DNA of 64,000 nucleotides from Lachnospiraceae bacterium. Lineage in GTDB: Bacteria; Bacillota; Clostridia; Lachnospirales; Lachnospiraceae. Shown here in pieces: positions 28,437-37,530 of the stretch. A program made the translations under genes and the position numbers. Every line of letters starts with the position of its first letter. Position 1 is the first letter of the stretch. The DNA lies in the NCBI GenBank assembly GCA_017936785.1, contig JAGBEV010000028.1:1-64000 (forward strand), written 5' to 3'. Under the pieces are notes generated by a model. The model did not search any database. It saw only the letters and a program-made list of their open reading frames with translations, and was not told where the DNA came from.

Positions 28437-29066
28437 TTACAAGGCGGAAATGATAAGTGCGATTCCCATCAGGATTATGACAACAGCCTTTTTTTCTATG
28501 CCTCTGCTAAGAACAAAGTTCTGGGGATTCTTAGGGTTAATATAAATATCGTATTGTTCCCCTATCTGAAATTTCTTCCGGATTTTTTCTTCAGAAGAAA
28601 ATGTTTCCCAACTGGTGCAGGAATGGTGCCCGCCTTCATAATCATAGATAAAGACCGGCGAATACCTTGAAGTATGCCGGGTATTATTGTAAAAACGAGC
28701 TGTTTCTTTATAAACAGCTCGTTTTTTCAGCCTGCACTGCAGCTTTTCTGCCATCAAACTCACACCAAACAGCACCAATACCAGTCCCAAGCCTATTACA
28801 ACGGCATATTTTTCATAAGCATCCATGCCTCCCACTATACGGTCTGCAATATAAAGTCCTACGATACACGCTCCCCACAGAAAGCAATATCCTGTCATAA
28901 AAATATGCTTATGTTTCTTTCTCTTCTGTACATTTCCATGCAAAAAACATGAGTGAAACATAAAACCAACTGTAATGATCACAATTCCCAGCCAGACCGT
29001 CTCCTGCATAATGCACATTATGACTATTTCCACCCCAATGGCTATGAGCCATGGTACAATATTCAT
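28437..29066 (-). CDS. DUF3592-like membrane protein, copy B
   Basis: A 209-residue paralogue of its downstream neighbour, with the same layout: N-terminal helices, then YSPVFIYDYEGGHHSCTS and FQIGEQYDIYINPKNPQNF, then a final helix. The start at 29066 (MNIVPWL) follows GGGAGG at eight bases; the longer open frame upstream lacks such a site. The coding sequence contains a perfect terminator-like inverted repeat at 28691-28726. No function is known. Confidence 0.75.
   Translation of the reverse strand: MNIVPWLIAIGVEIVIMCIMQETVWLGIVIITVGFMFHSCFLHGNVQKRKKHKHIFMTGYCFLWGACIVGLYIADRIVGGMDAYEKYAVVIGLGLVLVLFGVSLMAEKLQCRLKKRAVYKETARFYNNTRHTSRYSPVFIYDYEGGHHSCTSWETFSSEEKIRKKFQIGEQYDIYINPKNPQNFVLSRGIEKKAVVIILMGIALIISAL
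28691..28726. repeat. Perfect intragenic hairpin inside the DUF3592 copy B gene
   Basis: AAAAACGAGCTGTTT (28691-28705) and its exact complement (28712-28726) are separated by six bases. A T run follows on the plus strand, and five T end the repeat on the minus strand. It encodes the stretch KKRAVYKETARF. Confidence 0.75.
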
Positions 29067-29143
29067 TGCTTCTGCCTCCCTGTTGATCTGATTATAACAG
29101 GCATACCGTGAAATCACAACATATGGAAAATACGCCACATATT

Positions 29144-29923
29144 TTAATCCGCTCTTCTAACAGCCTCTTTCATGGACTTCACATATTCTCCCACATATCC
29201 CGGCGCTTCTTTTCCGTATTGGGCTACCAGCTTTACAATAGCACTGCCCACGATCGCACCGTCGGAAAGAGATGCCATCTTTTCCGCCTGTTCCGGTGTG
29301 GCTATACCGAAGCCGATGGCACAAGGCGTATCAGTTACTTCTTTTACCAGTTTTACCATAGCACCGATGTCCGTTTTGATTTCTTTTCTGACTCCGGTAA
29401 CACCCATAGAGGATACGCAGTATACAAAGCCTTTTGCTTCCTTGGCAATGGTTTTGATCCGCTCATGGGAAGTGGGTGCTATCATGGAGATCAGATCCAC
29501 GCCATATTCATCGCATACGCCGGACAGTTCTTCTTTTTCTTCAAAAGGAATATCCGGAACGATCAAGCCGTCAATGCCGCATTCCACGCAGCGTTTCATA
29601 AATTTCTCTTTGCCATATTTTACTACTGCGTTAGCATAGGTTAAGTATACAATGGGAACTGTAACCTTTTCCCTTGCTTTTTTAACGGTATCAAACAATT
29701 TATCAGTGGTACAACCGGCAGCCAGCGCCCTTTCGTTAGCCTCCTGAATTACCGCACCTTCTGCAATAGGGTCTGAAAAAGGAATGCCGATCTCGATCAG
29801 ATCTGCGCCTGCCGCTTCCATGGCATATAAAATCTGTTCCGTGGTCTCTAAATCCGGATCTCCTCCGGTTACAAATGCAATAAATGCTTTTCCGTTTTCA
29901 AATGCTTTTCCGATCTTACTCAT
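29144..29923 (-). CDS. trpA: Tryptophan synthase alpha subunit
   Basis: A 259-residue TIM-barrel subunit that splits indole-3-glycerol phosphate to indole and glyceraldehyde 3-phosphate and channels indole to TrpB. The catalytic Glu is in [12 protein letters not shown] and the Asp is in [12 protein letters not shown]; phosphate-binding [10 protein letters not shown] and [10 protein letters not shown] are present. It is the last gene of the trp operon and overlaps trpB by eight bases. Confidence 0.97.
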   Translation of the reverse strand: MSKIGKAFENGKAFIAFVTGGDPDLETTEQILYAMEAAGADLIEIGIPFSDPIAEGAVIQEANERALAAGCTTDKLFDTVKKAREKVTVPIVYLTYANAVVKYGKEKFMKRCVECGIDGLIVPDIPFEEKEELSGVCDEYGVDLISMIAPTSHERIKTIAKEAKGFVYCVSSMGVTGVRKEIKTDIGAMVKLVKEVTDTPCAIGFGIATPEQAEKMASLSDGAIVGSAIVKLVAQYGKEAPGYVGEYVKSMKEAVRRAD

Positions 29924-31100
29924 ATAACTCTACCCCCCGATATCTGGCAATGGCTGCCACATCTTTATCTCCGCGTCCGGAAATGGTACATACAATGATC
30001 TTATCCTTATCCATGGTCTTTGCCATCTTCATGACCTGTGCTACCGCATGAGAGCTTTCGATGGCAGGTATGATTCCTTCTGTACGGGAAAGATATTCAA
30101 AAGCCTCTACAGCTTCTTCATCCGTAATCGGTACATACTGCGCTCTTCCTGTATCATGGAGCATAGCATGTTCCGGTCCGATGCCGGGATAGTCCAGACC
30201 TGCGGAAATGGAATAGACCGGAGCGATCTGACCGTATTCATTCTGACAGAATAAGGATTTCATACCATGGAAAATACCTTCACTTCCGTTTGCCATGGTA
30301 GCGGCATTTTTAGGATTGTCCACGCCCAGACCTGCTGCCTCACAGCCGATCAGTGCCACTTCCTTATCCTGAATAAATTCATAAAAGCTTCCCATGGCAT
30401 TGCTTCCGCCGCCTACACATGCAACAACCGCATCGGGCAGCCTTCCTTCCCGTTCTAACATCTGCGCTTTGATCTCCTTGCTGATCACGCTCTGGAAATC
30501 TCTTACAATCGTGGGGAACGGATGGGGACCCATAACAGACCCCAGCACATACAAAGTATCATCTACTCTGTTGCTCCACTCTCTCATGGTTTCATTGACA
30601 GCATCCTTTAAGGTCATTGTGCCGCTGGTAACAGGATGTACCTTTGCTCCTAAAAGCTCCATACGGAATACATTCAACGCCTGACGGATAGTATCCTCTT
30701 TGCCCATGAATACTTCACATTCCATATCCATAAGGGCTGCAGCCGTTGCGGTTGCCACGCCGTGCTGACCGGCACCTGTCTCTGCAATCACTCTCGTTTT
30801 GCCCATTTTCTTTGCTAAAAGCACCTGACCTAAAACGTTGTTGATCTTGTGGGAACCGGTATGGTTTAAATCTTCACGTTTTAAATAAATCTTCGGTCCG
30901 CCCAGATCTCTGGTCATCTTTTCCGCATAATATAATAAAGAAGGTCTTCCTGCATAATTTCTGTTCAATTCATCCAGTTCCCGGATAAACTCAGGATCGT
31001 TTTTGTAATGCTCATAAGCCTCCTCTAACTCATATATGGCATTCATCAATGTTTCGGGAACATACTGCCCGCCATATTGTCCAAATCTTCCTTTACTCAT
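29916..31100 (-). CDS. trpB: Tryptophan synthase beta subunit
   Basis: A 394-residue PLP enzyme that condenses indole with serine. The PLP lysine is in HTGSHKINN, the catalytic Glu in AETGAGQHG, and the PLP-phosphate loop is [10 protein letters not shown]. The length is normal and it is the canonical TrpB1 type. The start codon overlaps the trpF stop by four bases. Confidence 0.97.
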   Translation of the reverse strand: MSKGRFGQYGGQYVPETLMNAIYELEEAYEHYKNDPEFIRELDELNRNYAGRPSLLYYAEKMTRDLGGPKIYLKREDLNHTGSHKINNVLGQVLLAKKMGKTRVIAETGAGQHGVATATAAALMDMECEVFMGKEDTIRQALNVFRMELLGAKVHPVTSGTMTLKDAVNETMREWSNRVDDTLYVLGSVMGPHPFPTIVRDFQSVISKEIKAQMLEREGRLPDAVVACVGGGSNAMGSFYEFIQDKEVALIGCEAAGLGVDNPKNAATMANGSEGIFHGMKSLFCQNEYGQIAPVYSISAGLDYPGIGPEHAMLHDTGRAQYVPITDEEAVEAFEYLSRTEGIIPAIESSHAVAQVMKMAKTMDKDKIIVCTISGRGDKDVAAIARYRGVELYE

Positions 31101-31774
31101 TTTGACTCCTTTCTGACTGCATCTATGATTTCTTTTATCTTTTCTCTGTCTTTATATCCATCCGTTTCCACGGCACTGCTGACATCGATTCCGAATGGCT
31201 GTCTTAATTGTATCAGCTCGTTTGCATTATGTAAACCAATTCCTCCTGCCAGAAAATAGGGCATTCCGATCGCCTCATCAGATGGCAGTCCTGCAATATC
31301 AAAGTTCTTTCCGCTGCCTCCGAGGATTCCCTTTACCTTAGCATCAAACAACAGATAATCAACCTGTAAAGCCTTTGCCTCATCGATCAGCTTTTGATTC
31401 TCTCTAAGGATTTCCTGCTCCCGCTCTTTTGTTACTTCCAAAGAAGCATCTATGCGTACCGCTTTGATAATGGGAACGCCTTTGACTGCCGCTCTCAGTT
31501 GGTTTACATAATCTAAATCTTCCTGACCATGCAGCTGGACCATATCAATGGTTCCTTCTGCCACAAGCTTTGCCATATGCTCTACCGGCTCGTTGACAAA
31601 CACACCTACCGCTTTAATGGACGAATCCAGCGCATCCTTTAACTCTGCAGCCGTTTCATCTGATACAAACCGCCTGGTATTGGCAAATACAAAGCCGATA
31701 TATTCCGGTCTGTATTCATTGACCGCTTCAATATCTTCCATGCGCTTTAAGCCGCATATTTTGATCTGACTCAT
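31097..31774 (-). CDS. trpF: Phosphoribosylanthranilate isomerase
   Basis: A TIM-barrel isomerase of 225 residues. The N-terminal KICGLKR motif carries the catalytic Cys, and the general-acid Asp lies in [19 protein letters not shown] and FLAGGIG bind phosphate. I use ATG 31774: AAGGG is six bases upstream, and its ATGA overlaps the trpC stop. An ATG two codons earlier sits on the ribosome-binding site. An insertion around residues 105-125 ([18 protein letters not shown]) makes it slightly longer than typical TrpF. Confidence 0.95.
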   Translation of the reverse strand: MSQIKICGLKRMEDIEAVNEYRPEYIGFVFANTRRFVSDETAAELKDALDSSIKAVGVFVNEPVEHMAKLVAEGTIDMVQLHGQEDLDYVNQLRAAVKGVPIIKAVRIDASLEVTKEREQEILRENQKLIDEAKALQVDYLLFDAKVKGILGGSGKNFDIAGLPSDEAIGMPYFLAGGIGLHNANELIQLRQPFGIDVSSAVETDGYKDREKIKEIIDAVRKESK

Positions 31775-32577
31775 AGGCATCCCTTCCGCAGTTCATTTAA
31801 CATTGCTTTCTTATCAGGACTTCTCATCAAAGTTTCCCCGATCAGCACGCCGTTGACACCAGCCTCGTTTAATACTTTGATATCTCCGGCATTTTGGATT
31901 CCGCTTTCCGCTACAAACAGCACATGGGGAGGAACCAGCTTTCTCAATCTCTCACTGTTATGCACATCCACGGTAAAATCTTTTAAATTCCGGTTATTGA
32001 CACCGATGATCCTTGCTCCTGCTCTGACTGCCATTGCAATTTCTTCATCGTCATGTGCCTCCACCAAAGCAGATAAGCCCAGACTGTCACAGATTTTAAT
32101 ATATTCCTTTATGACATTCTCTTCAAGCAAGGCACAGATCAGAAGCACCATAGAAGCTCCCAATACCTTAGCCTGATAGATCTGGTATTCATCTACCGTA
32201 AAATCTTTCCTTAAAACAGGGGTTTTTACTTCCTGTACGATTTCCTTCAGGTATCTGTCGCTTCCCAGAAACTTGCTGGGCTCCGTCAAAACTGAAATAC
32301 AATCCGCTCCTGCCTGGTCGTAAGCCTTTGCTATTTCCACATAAGGGAAATCTTCAACGATCAGCCCTTTTGACGGGGAGGCTTTCTTTACTTCACAGAT
32401 AAAGGATATGCCCTTTTTCCTCAAGGCGTGCTCAACAGGAAATCCTTTCTCAGGATCTGTGATACATTCTTTTGATCTGGCAAGCTCTTTCATTTCTTCC
32501 AGAGAAATTTTCTCTTTATCTTTGGCAACACGTTCCCTTGCCGTATTTGCCAAAATATCTAAAATCGTTTCTGCCAT
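31771..32577 (-). CDS. trpC: Indole-3-glycerol phosphate synthase
   Basis: A 268-residue TIM-barrel enzyme that closes the indole ring. The conserved FICEVKKASPSKG includes a catalytic lysine, LRKDFTVDEYQ the second, and IIGVNNRNL and VAESGI follow. It begins after GAGGAGAACAC and lies 90 bases downstream of trpD. Confidence 0.97.
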   Translation of the reverse strand: MAETILDILANTARERVAKDKEKISLEEMKELARSKECITDPEKGFPVEHALRKKGISFICEVKKASPSKGLIVEDFPYVEIAKAYDQAGADCISVLTEPSKFLGSDRYLKEIVQEVKTPVLRKDFTVDEYQIYQAKVLGASMVLLICALLEENVIKEYIKICDSLGLSALVEAHDDEEIAMAVRAGARIIGVNNRNLKDFTVDVHNSERLRKLVPPHVLFVAESGIQNAGDIKVLNEAGVNGVLIGETLMRSPDKKAMLNELRKGCL

Positions 32578-32660
32578 GTGTTCTCCTCTTGCTATATTAC
32601 TTTATCCGCCATCTTATCAGCATTTCCATTGCAATCCGATGCTGCAACAGCTTTTACGCT

Positions 32661-33668
32661 TTACGCATTTGTTGCTTTAATGAAGGCTTCCAGTTTTTCC
32701 ATTGCTTTGCCGCTGTCAATTACTTCCTGTGCTTTTTTAATACCATCAGCCAGACTTTCTGCCTTTCCTGCAATATAGATACATGCTCCTGCATTGAGCA
32801 CTACCGCATCCCGCTTAGGTCCTTTTTCTCCTGCAAAAATAGCCCTTGTAATTGCAGCATTCTCAGCAGGATCTCCACCTTCCATATCGGATTTCCCAGC
32901 TGTCTTTAATCCGAACTGTTCCGGTGTGATCTCATAATCGGTCAAAGTTCCATCCTTGATCTCGCATACAATAGTAGGTGCACTGATGCTGATCTCATCC
33001 AGTCTGTCCGTGCCATACACTACCATACCACGTTTTACACCTAATTTCATCAAAATCTCTGCCATGGGTTTTACAAGTCCTTCTTCATAAACACCCATTA
33101 ACTGCATATTGGCAAAAGCTGGATTGGATAAGGGTCCTAATATATTAAAGATCGTACGGATTCCCAATTCTTTTCGAACCGGAGCCACAAATCTCATTGC
33201 CTTATGATAAATCTGGGCAAACATAAAAGAAATGTTCTCTTCTTTTAATACTTTTTCCATCTTTTCCGGTTCAATGGTAATATTAACCCCGAGAGCTTCT
33301 AATACATCTGCTGCCCCACATTTACTGGAAACGCTGCGGTTTCCATGCTTTGCAATGGGAATTCCTGCTGCTGCGGCTACGATTCCCGCTGTTGTGGAAA
33401 TATTAAAGCTGTATGCTTCATCTCCGCCTGTTCCGACAATTTCCAACACATCCATATCATGATTTAATTTTGTTGCATGTTTTCTCATACCATTGGCAGA
33501 TGCTGCGATTTCATCAATGGTTTCACCTTTCATACGAAGTGCTGTCAGATAAGCTGCCATATGCATCTGGCTTGCCTCTCCGCTCATGATCTCATCCATA
33601 CATTGTTCTGCTGTTTCATAGCTTAAATCCTTACCTTCAACTAACTGTGCGATTGCTTCTCTGATCAT
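32661..33668 (-). CDS. trpD: Anthranilate phosphoribosyltransferase
   Basis: A 335-residue transferase that attaches phosphoribosyl to anthranilate. The PRPP-binding loop is VGTGGDEAYSFNIST, followed by KHGNRSVSSKCG. The start at 33668 (MIREAIAQ) follows AGGAGG at eight bases; the open frame extends eight codons further upstream across that site and is rejected. It is the third gene of the operon. Unlike in enterobacteria, it is not fused to trpG. Confidence 0.96.
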   Translation of the reverse strand: MIREAIAQLVEGKDLSYETAEQCMDEIMSGEASQMHMAAYLTALRMKGETIDEIAASANGMRKHATKLNHDMDVLEIVGTGGDEAYSFNISTTAGIVAAAAGIPIAKHGNRSVSSKCGAADVLEALGVNITIEPEKMEKVLKEENISFMFAQIYHKAMRFVAPVRKELGIRTIFNILGPLSNPAFANMQLMGVYEEGLVKPMAEILMKLGVKRGMVVYGTDRLDEISISAPTIVCEIKDGTLTDYEITPEQFGLKTAGKSDMEGGDPAENAAITRAIFAGEKGPKRDAVVLNAGACIYIAGKAESLADGIKKAQEVIDSGKAMEKLEAFIKATNA

Positions 33669-33773
33669 CTTTTTTTCCTCCTGATCTTTCATTTCATGAT
33701 TTATTATTTCTATTATTATTTATGTTTTTACCGCTTATATATTTTATTTCTATCGTGCTCTGACTTTTCCCGG

Positions 33774-34346
33774 CTAACTCTGATTCAGGAAATTCCGCAG
33801 GATCACTTCTCCGTCGGGCGTCAGCACGCTTTCAGGGTGAAACTGCAGTCCATACACTTCATATTCCTTATGCCTGATCGCCATGATCTCGCCATCCGCA
33901 GTAGTTCCTATTACCTTCAGGCAATCCGGCATGGTCTTCGGATCAGCCGCCAGAGAATGATACCTTGCTACGGGAATCTGCTCCGGCAGCCCTGCAAAAA
34001 TCTCATCCGTCTGATCAATGGAAGTCAGGCTCTGCTTACCGTGCATCAGTTCCTTTGCATAAGTGATCGTTGCTCCGTATACCTCACAGATTCCCTGATG
34101 TCCCAGGCATACGCCCAGGATCTTGCTTTTACCCTGCATTCTCTTTACCACATCTTCACAAATGCCCGCATCCTGCGGTCTTCCCGGTCCCGGAGATAGT
34201 ATGATATATTCCGGTGCCAGCTTTTCCACTTCCTCCACGCTCATGGCATCATTACGGATAACCTTGATCTCTTCCTTTGCAATGCTTCCTATGAGCTGTA
34301 CCAGGTTGTAAGAAAAGCTGTCATAATTATCGATTAAAAGTATCAT
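33774..34346 (-). CDS. trpG: Anthranilate synthase glutamine amidotransferase component
   Basis: A 190-residue class I amidotransferase that feeds ammonia to TrpE. The nucleophilic Cys is in LGVCLGHQGI, and the His/Glu pair is in QFHPESVLT. It starts in an ATGA overlap with the trpE stop, a sign of coupled, equimolar synthesis. It may also serve folate synthesis, since no pabA is visible in the window. Confidence 0.96.
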   Translation of the reverse strand: MILLIDNYDSFSYNLVQLIGSIAKEEIKVIRNDAMSVEEVEKLAPEYIILSPGPGRPQDAGICEDVVKRMQGKSKILGVCLGHQGICEVYGATITYAKELMHGKQSLTSIDQTDEIFAGLPEQIPVARYHSLAADPKTMPDCLKVIGTTADGEIMAIRHKEYEVYGLQFHPESVLTPDGEVILRNFLNQS

Positions 34347-35803
34347 GATCCGTTCACCTCGCTTGCCCGTTTTACGGCTTCAATTACCGCTCCTGCCTTG
34401 TTAGCACATTCCTGATACTCGTTTTCAGGTACGCTGTCCGCAACGATACCGGCTCCTGCCTGAATATAGACCTTATCGCCTTTTTTAACTGCTGTCCTGA
34501 TAGCGATACAGACATCCAGATTTCCTGAAAAGTCCAGATAACCGATGGCACCGCCGTAAATGCCCCTGCTGTCCTTCTCCAGTTCATCAATGATCTCACA
34601 TGCCCTGAATTTTGGCGCTCCTGAAAGGGTTCCTGCCGGAAGCATGGTTGCAATGGTATCACATCCGTCTTTATCTTCTCTCAGCCTGCCGCATACAACA
34701 GATGCAATGTGCATAACCTTGGAAAAACGGTGTATCTTCATATATTCCTCAACCGTTACGCTGCCGTATTCCGCGATTCTTCCAATATCGTTTCTTGCCA
34801 GATCCACCAGCATATTATGTTCAGCACATTCCTTTTTATCTGCCAGCAGTTCTTCTTCTAACATTTCATCCTCTTTGGTATCTGCACCTCTTTTTCTGGT
34901 TCCTGCTACGGGGAAAGTGGTTAATTTCCCCTGCTCCAGTTTTACCATGGTCTCAGGAGAAGTTCCTGCGATCTGTAAATCCTCACACTGGATAAAATAC
35001 ATATAAGGGGAAGGATTTGTAGTACGGAGCACTCTGTAAGTGTTTAACAGGCTGCTCTTATAATCAGCTTCAAATCTTCTGGAAATAACTCCCTGGAAAA
35101 TATCTCCTTCTCTTATATAGTGCTTGGTCTTTTCCACCATTTCACAATATTCTTCCTCTGAAGTATTGCAGGTAAAGTTTACCTCTTCCTGTGCCTCCTC
35201 AGGTTTTAAGGGAGTGGAATCATAAATCATATGAATGATCTTTTCGATTTCCAGCCCTGCAGCATTATAACCGGTTTCACCCTGATCGCTTCTGTAATTG
35301 ACAATAACAATGATCTTTTGTTTTAAGTGGTCATAGGCAATGACCTTATCAAAAAGCATCAGGTTATAATCATCAAATTCACTTTCCTTTAAATGAAGTT
35401 TCGGCTCTGCATAGCCAATCATCTCATAAGAGAAGTGTCCTACAAATCCGCCTGTAAAAGAGGGCATTCCTTCGATCTTCGGTGTCTTAAACTTAGCAAG
35501 CTGTTCACGAAGAGCCTCCATAGGATCTTTTTCTTCCTTCTGCTCAATGGCTCCGCTCTTTAAAGTAACGATCCCATTCTTACAGGAAATCTGCATCAGG
35601 GGATTTACCCCCAGGAAAGAATATCTGCCCCATCGGCTTCCTCCTTCCACACTTTCCAGCAGGAAGAACCGGCTGTCTATCTGTGCCAGTTTCCGAAGCA
35701 GCGTAATCGGTGTTACAACATCTGCATAGATTTCACGGCAGACAGGAATGATGTTATATTCTTTTTCATACTGTCTGGCATGTTCATAATCCGGATAATA
35801 CAT
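34343..35803 (-). CDS. trpE: Anthranilate synthase component I
   Basis: A 486-residue chorismate-using enzyme and first step of tryptophan synthesis. The start is ATG 35803 (MYYPDYEH) with AAGGAG eight bases upstream. The N-terminal feedback-inhibition region contains LLESVEGGSRWGRYSF (the LLES tryptophan-binding motif). The C-terminal chorismate-binding domain has PFMYF-like PSPYMYFIQ, AGTRKRG and GGAIGYLDFSGN. It is the first gene of the operon behind a T-box leader. Confidence 0.97.
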   Translation of the reverse strand: MYYPDYEHARQYEKEYNIIPVCREIYADVVTPITLLRKLAQIDSRFFLLESVEGGSRWGRYSFLGVNPLMQISCKNGIVTLKSGAIEQKEEKDPMEALREQLAKFKTPKIEGMPSFTGGFVGHFSYEMIGYAEPKLHLKESEFDDYNLMLFDKVIAYDHLKQKIIVIVNYRSDQGETGYNAAGLEIEKIIHMIYDSTPLKPEEAQEEVNFTCNTSEEEYCEMVEKTKHYIREGDIFQGVISRRFEADYKSSLLNTYRVLRTTNPSPYMYFIQCEDLQIAGTSPETMVKLEQGKLTTFPVAGTRKRGADTKEDEMLEEELLADKKECAEHNMLVDLARNDIGRIAEYGSVTVEEYMKIHRFSKVMHIASVVCGRLREDKDGCDTIATMLPAGTLSGAPKFRACEIIDELEKDSRGIYGGAIGYLDFSGNLDVCIAIRTAVKKGDKVYIQAGAGIVADSVPENEYQECANKAGAVIEAVKRASEVNGS

Positions 35804-35898
35804 TTTATTTACTCCTTTTCTTAGATTTGTAATATGGCAGCAATCCGGGCGGTCCGTCAAAATGCTGAAGCATCTTTATTTTTATGCCTTTTAGGGTA

Positions 35899-36165
35899 TA
35901 AAAAAAGCTCCTATCCCATATAGGGACAAAAGCTTGAAATTCTTCTGCGGTACCACCCTGATTGATAGTCTTTGACTATCCACTCGCTCTGCATACTCAC
36001 AATATGCACCCTCCTGATAACGGGCAGGGAACCCGTTGACGTCTACTCCCTTTCGGTTTCAAGTCACCCTCGCAAGTCCATTCAACCATTTCCTTCATAC
36101 TGCATCCCACCTGCCGCAGCTCTCTGTGATGTACTCCATAGCCTACTTCTCTTGCTCATCGGTTT
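35899..36165 (-). promoter_or_regulatory. T-box leader of the trp operon, Trp (UGG) specifier
   Basis: The minus-strand leader contains the invariant T-box AGGGTGGTACCGCAG (35959-35945) and a preceding stem I region. The specifier-loop candidate reads GAA-TGG-ACTTGCG, with TGG at 36080-36078, matching tRNA-Trp and fitting the downstream trp genes. Uncharged tRNA-Trp would stabilise the antiterminator. The terminator stem at 35935-35900 ends in seven T. The stem I limits are approximate. Confidence 0.93.
35900..35935 (-). terminator. Attenuator terminator of the trp T-box
   Basis: Minus-strand AAGCTTTTGTCCCTAT pairs with ATGGGATAGGAGCTT and is followed by a run of T. Its 5' arm overlaps the end of the T-box antiterminator region, as expected for a transcription-attenuating T-box. 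Confidence 0.88.
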
Positions 36166-36194
36166 TATAATGGTTTAACTCTTTAACTGAATAA

Positions 36195-36223
36195 AGTTTA
36201 AAACAATTTATTCGGTATGTCAA
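36195..36223 (-). promoter_or_regulatory. Promoter of the trp operon
   Basis: TTGACA (36223-36218), a 17-base spacer and TAAACT (36200-36195) on the minus strand, just upstream of the T-box leader. It is divergent from the tetR promoter. Confidence 0.75.
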
Positions 36224-36264
36224 TCTTTTTTTATACTTTATTTCTATTCCGTTTCATTTTTTTG

Positions 36265-36309
36265 TTGACAAAGAGACACTCATGTCGCACAATAAGAGAC
36301 ACAAGTGTC
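36265..36309 (+). promoter_or_regulatory. tetR promoter with two tandem palindromic operators
   Basis: The -35 element TTGACA (36265-36270) is followed by a weak -10 CACAAT (36288-36293). Two similar palindromes lie here: GACACTCATGTC (36275-36286) inside the promoter and GACACAAGTGTC (36298-36309) downstream, 23 bases apart. Both sit in the shared context GA-GACAC-N2-(A/G)TGTC-GC. This fits autorepression by the TetR protein encoded next. Confidence 0.65.
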
Positions 36310-36325
36310 GCAAAGGAGATTATAA

Positions 36326-36907
36326 ATGGGAGCAAAAGGAGAACAGACCAGACAACTGATTCGCACAAAGGCATATGCTGTCTTTGCCAAAAAAGGATAT
36401 AAGGAAGTTACCATGAAAGATATATGTGAAATAACCGGTCTGAGCCGGGGTGGTCTGTACCGCCATTATGAAAGTACAGAACAGATTTTCCTGGAAATTC
36501 TCAATGGTTTTCTGGACAGACAACAAAATGAATTTCAAAGTAAAATCCAAGATCATGTACCCGCTTCTGTAATACTGGATGAGATTTTAACCCGCTATGA
36601 AAAAGAAATGCCGGATTCCGGAAATTCACTCAGTATTGCAATTTATGAATTTTTCAGTAATCCGGAAATTTCCAAAAGAGAAAATGCCCTTTGGAAACAG
36701 TATTTATGCTCTAAAGAAATGTGGGTAAGCCTGATCGAGTATGGCATGAATACCGGGGAATTCAAAAATGTCGATCCGGAAGCAGTTTTTGATCTGATCG
36801 CATTTTCTTATCAGGGAATCCGAATGTACAGCAAGATGATGGAGCTTGATAAAAAAACACCCCAAAGAGTCATAAAACAGATTCAATCTATATTAGCGGC
36901 GGAATAA
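36326..36907 (+). CDS. TetR/AcrR family transcriptional regulator
   Basis: A 193-residue repressor-type regulator. The N-terminal helix-turn-helix reads VTMKDICEITGLSRGGLYRHY, and the helical ligand domain follows. AAAGGAG is eight bases before the ATG. The two palindromes directly upstream suggest it represses itself. The downstream acetyltransferase gene (29-base gap) is probably in the same unit and hence co-regulated. The ligand is unknown. Confidence 0.93.
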   Translation: MGAKGEQTRQLIRTKAYAVFAKKGYKEVTMKDICEITGLSRGGLYRHYESTEQIFLEILNGFLDRQQNEFQSKIQDHVPASVILDEILTRYEKEMPDSGNSLSIAIYEFFSNPEISKRENALWKQYLCSKEMWVSLIEYGMNTGEFKNVDPEAVFDLIAFSYQGIRMYSKMMELDKKTPQRVIKQIQSILAAE

Positions 36908-36936
36908 TCCATAACAGGAAAAGGAGGAATAAAAAC

Positions 36937-37467
36937 ATGAAAAAAGAAGATGCAGTCATTTTAGTAAGACCTGCTATGGAATGGAAGGAACAGGCTCTGA
37001 ACTATCGAAAGGAACACTTCCTTCATGGAGAACATATCATAAGCGGCAGCGAGCTTTTAGACCGGACCGAATCTTATGAAGAATGGTTGGATGCTGTTAC
37101 ACAAAATGCAAATCCTGAAACCGTAAATAAAAGCTGGGTTCTTACGGATACTTTCTTTGCAATAAGGGAAAGAGATCAGGAAATCGTAGGTATTATCGAC
37201 CTTCGTCACAGCCTCAATGACTTTTTAAAGAACCTGGGAAATTGCGGATACAGCGTAAGACCATCCCAGCGTCAAAAGGGATATGCTACAAAAATGCTGC
37301 ACCAGATCATATGCCTCGCCCGTGAAAGGGGCATGGATGAACTTCATATATCTGTAGAAAGAACTAATATTCCCTCCGTAAGGGTCATTGTCAAAAACGG
37401 CGGTATCTATGAACGAAGCTTTATACATGAAAATGAAATGGCAGATATTTATAAAATAGCCCTGTAA
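36937..37467 (+). CDS. GNAT family N-acetyltransferase
   Basis: A 176-residue acetyltransferase of the RimJ/RimL-like GNAT group. The acetyl-CoA loop is visible as SVRPSQRQKGYATKML (the Q/RxxGxA pattern), followed by ISVERTNIPSVRVIVKNGG. The N-terminal part (HGEHIISGSELLD, then YEEWLD) matches the predicted-acetyltransferase subgroup. It probably acetylates a small molecule or an N-terminus, and its pairing with a TetR regulator suggests a detoxification role (inference). Confidence 0.9.
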   Translation: MKKEDAVILVRPAMEWKEQALNYRKEHFLHGEHIISGSELLDRTESYEEWLDAVTQNANPETVNKSWVLTDTFFAIRERDQEIVGIIDLRHSLNDFLKNLGNCGYSVRPSQRQKGYATKMLHQIICLARERGMDELHISVERTNIPSVRVIVKNGGIYERSFIHENEMADIYKIAL

Positions 37468-37530
37468 GCTATCATCAACCATTCAGAACATGCCAGTAAA
37501 AAGCGACCTGTGGCAGGCATTTTCTACTGA

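Noticed and set aside
34343-35803. Long open frames on the strand opposite trpE and other genes
   Set aside because: They mirror the codon structure of the real genes, have no ribosome-binding sites, and encode Ser/Pro-rich sequences with no recognisable domains.
37468-37530. Terminator between the GNAT and asparaginase-like genes
   Set aside because: ATGCC/GGCAT and TGCCA/TGGCA offer competing short stems without a proper T run; too weak to list.
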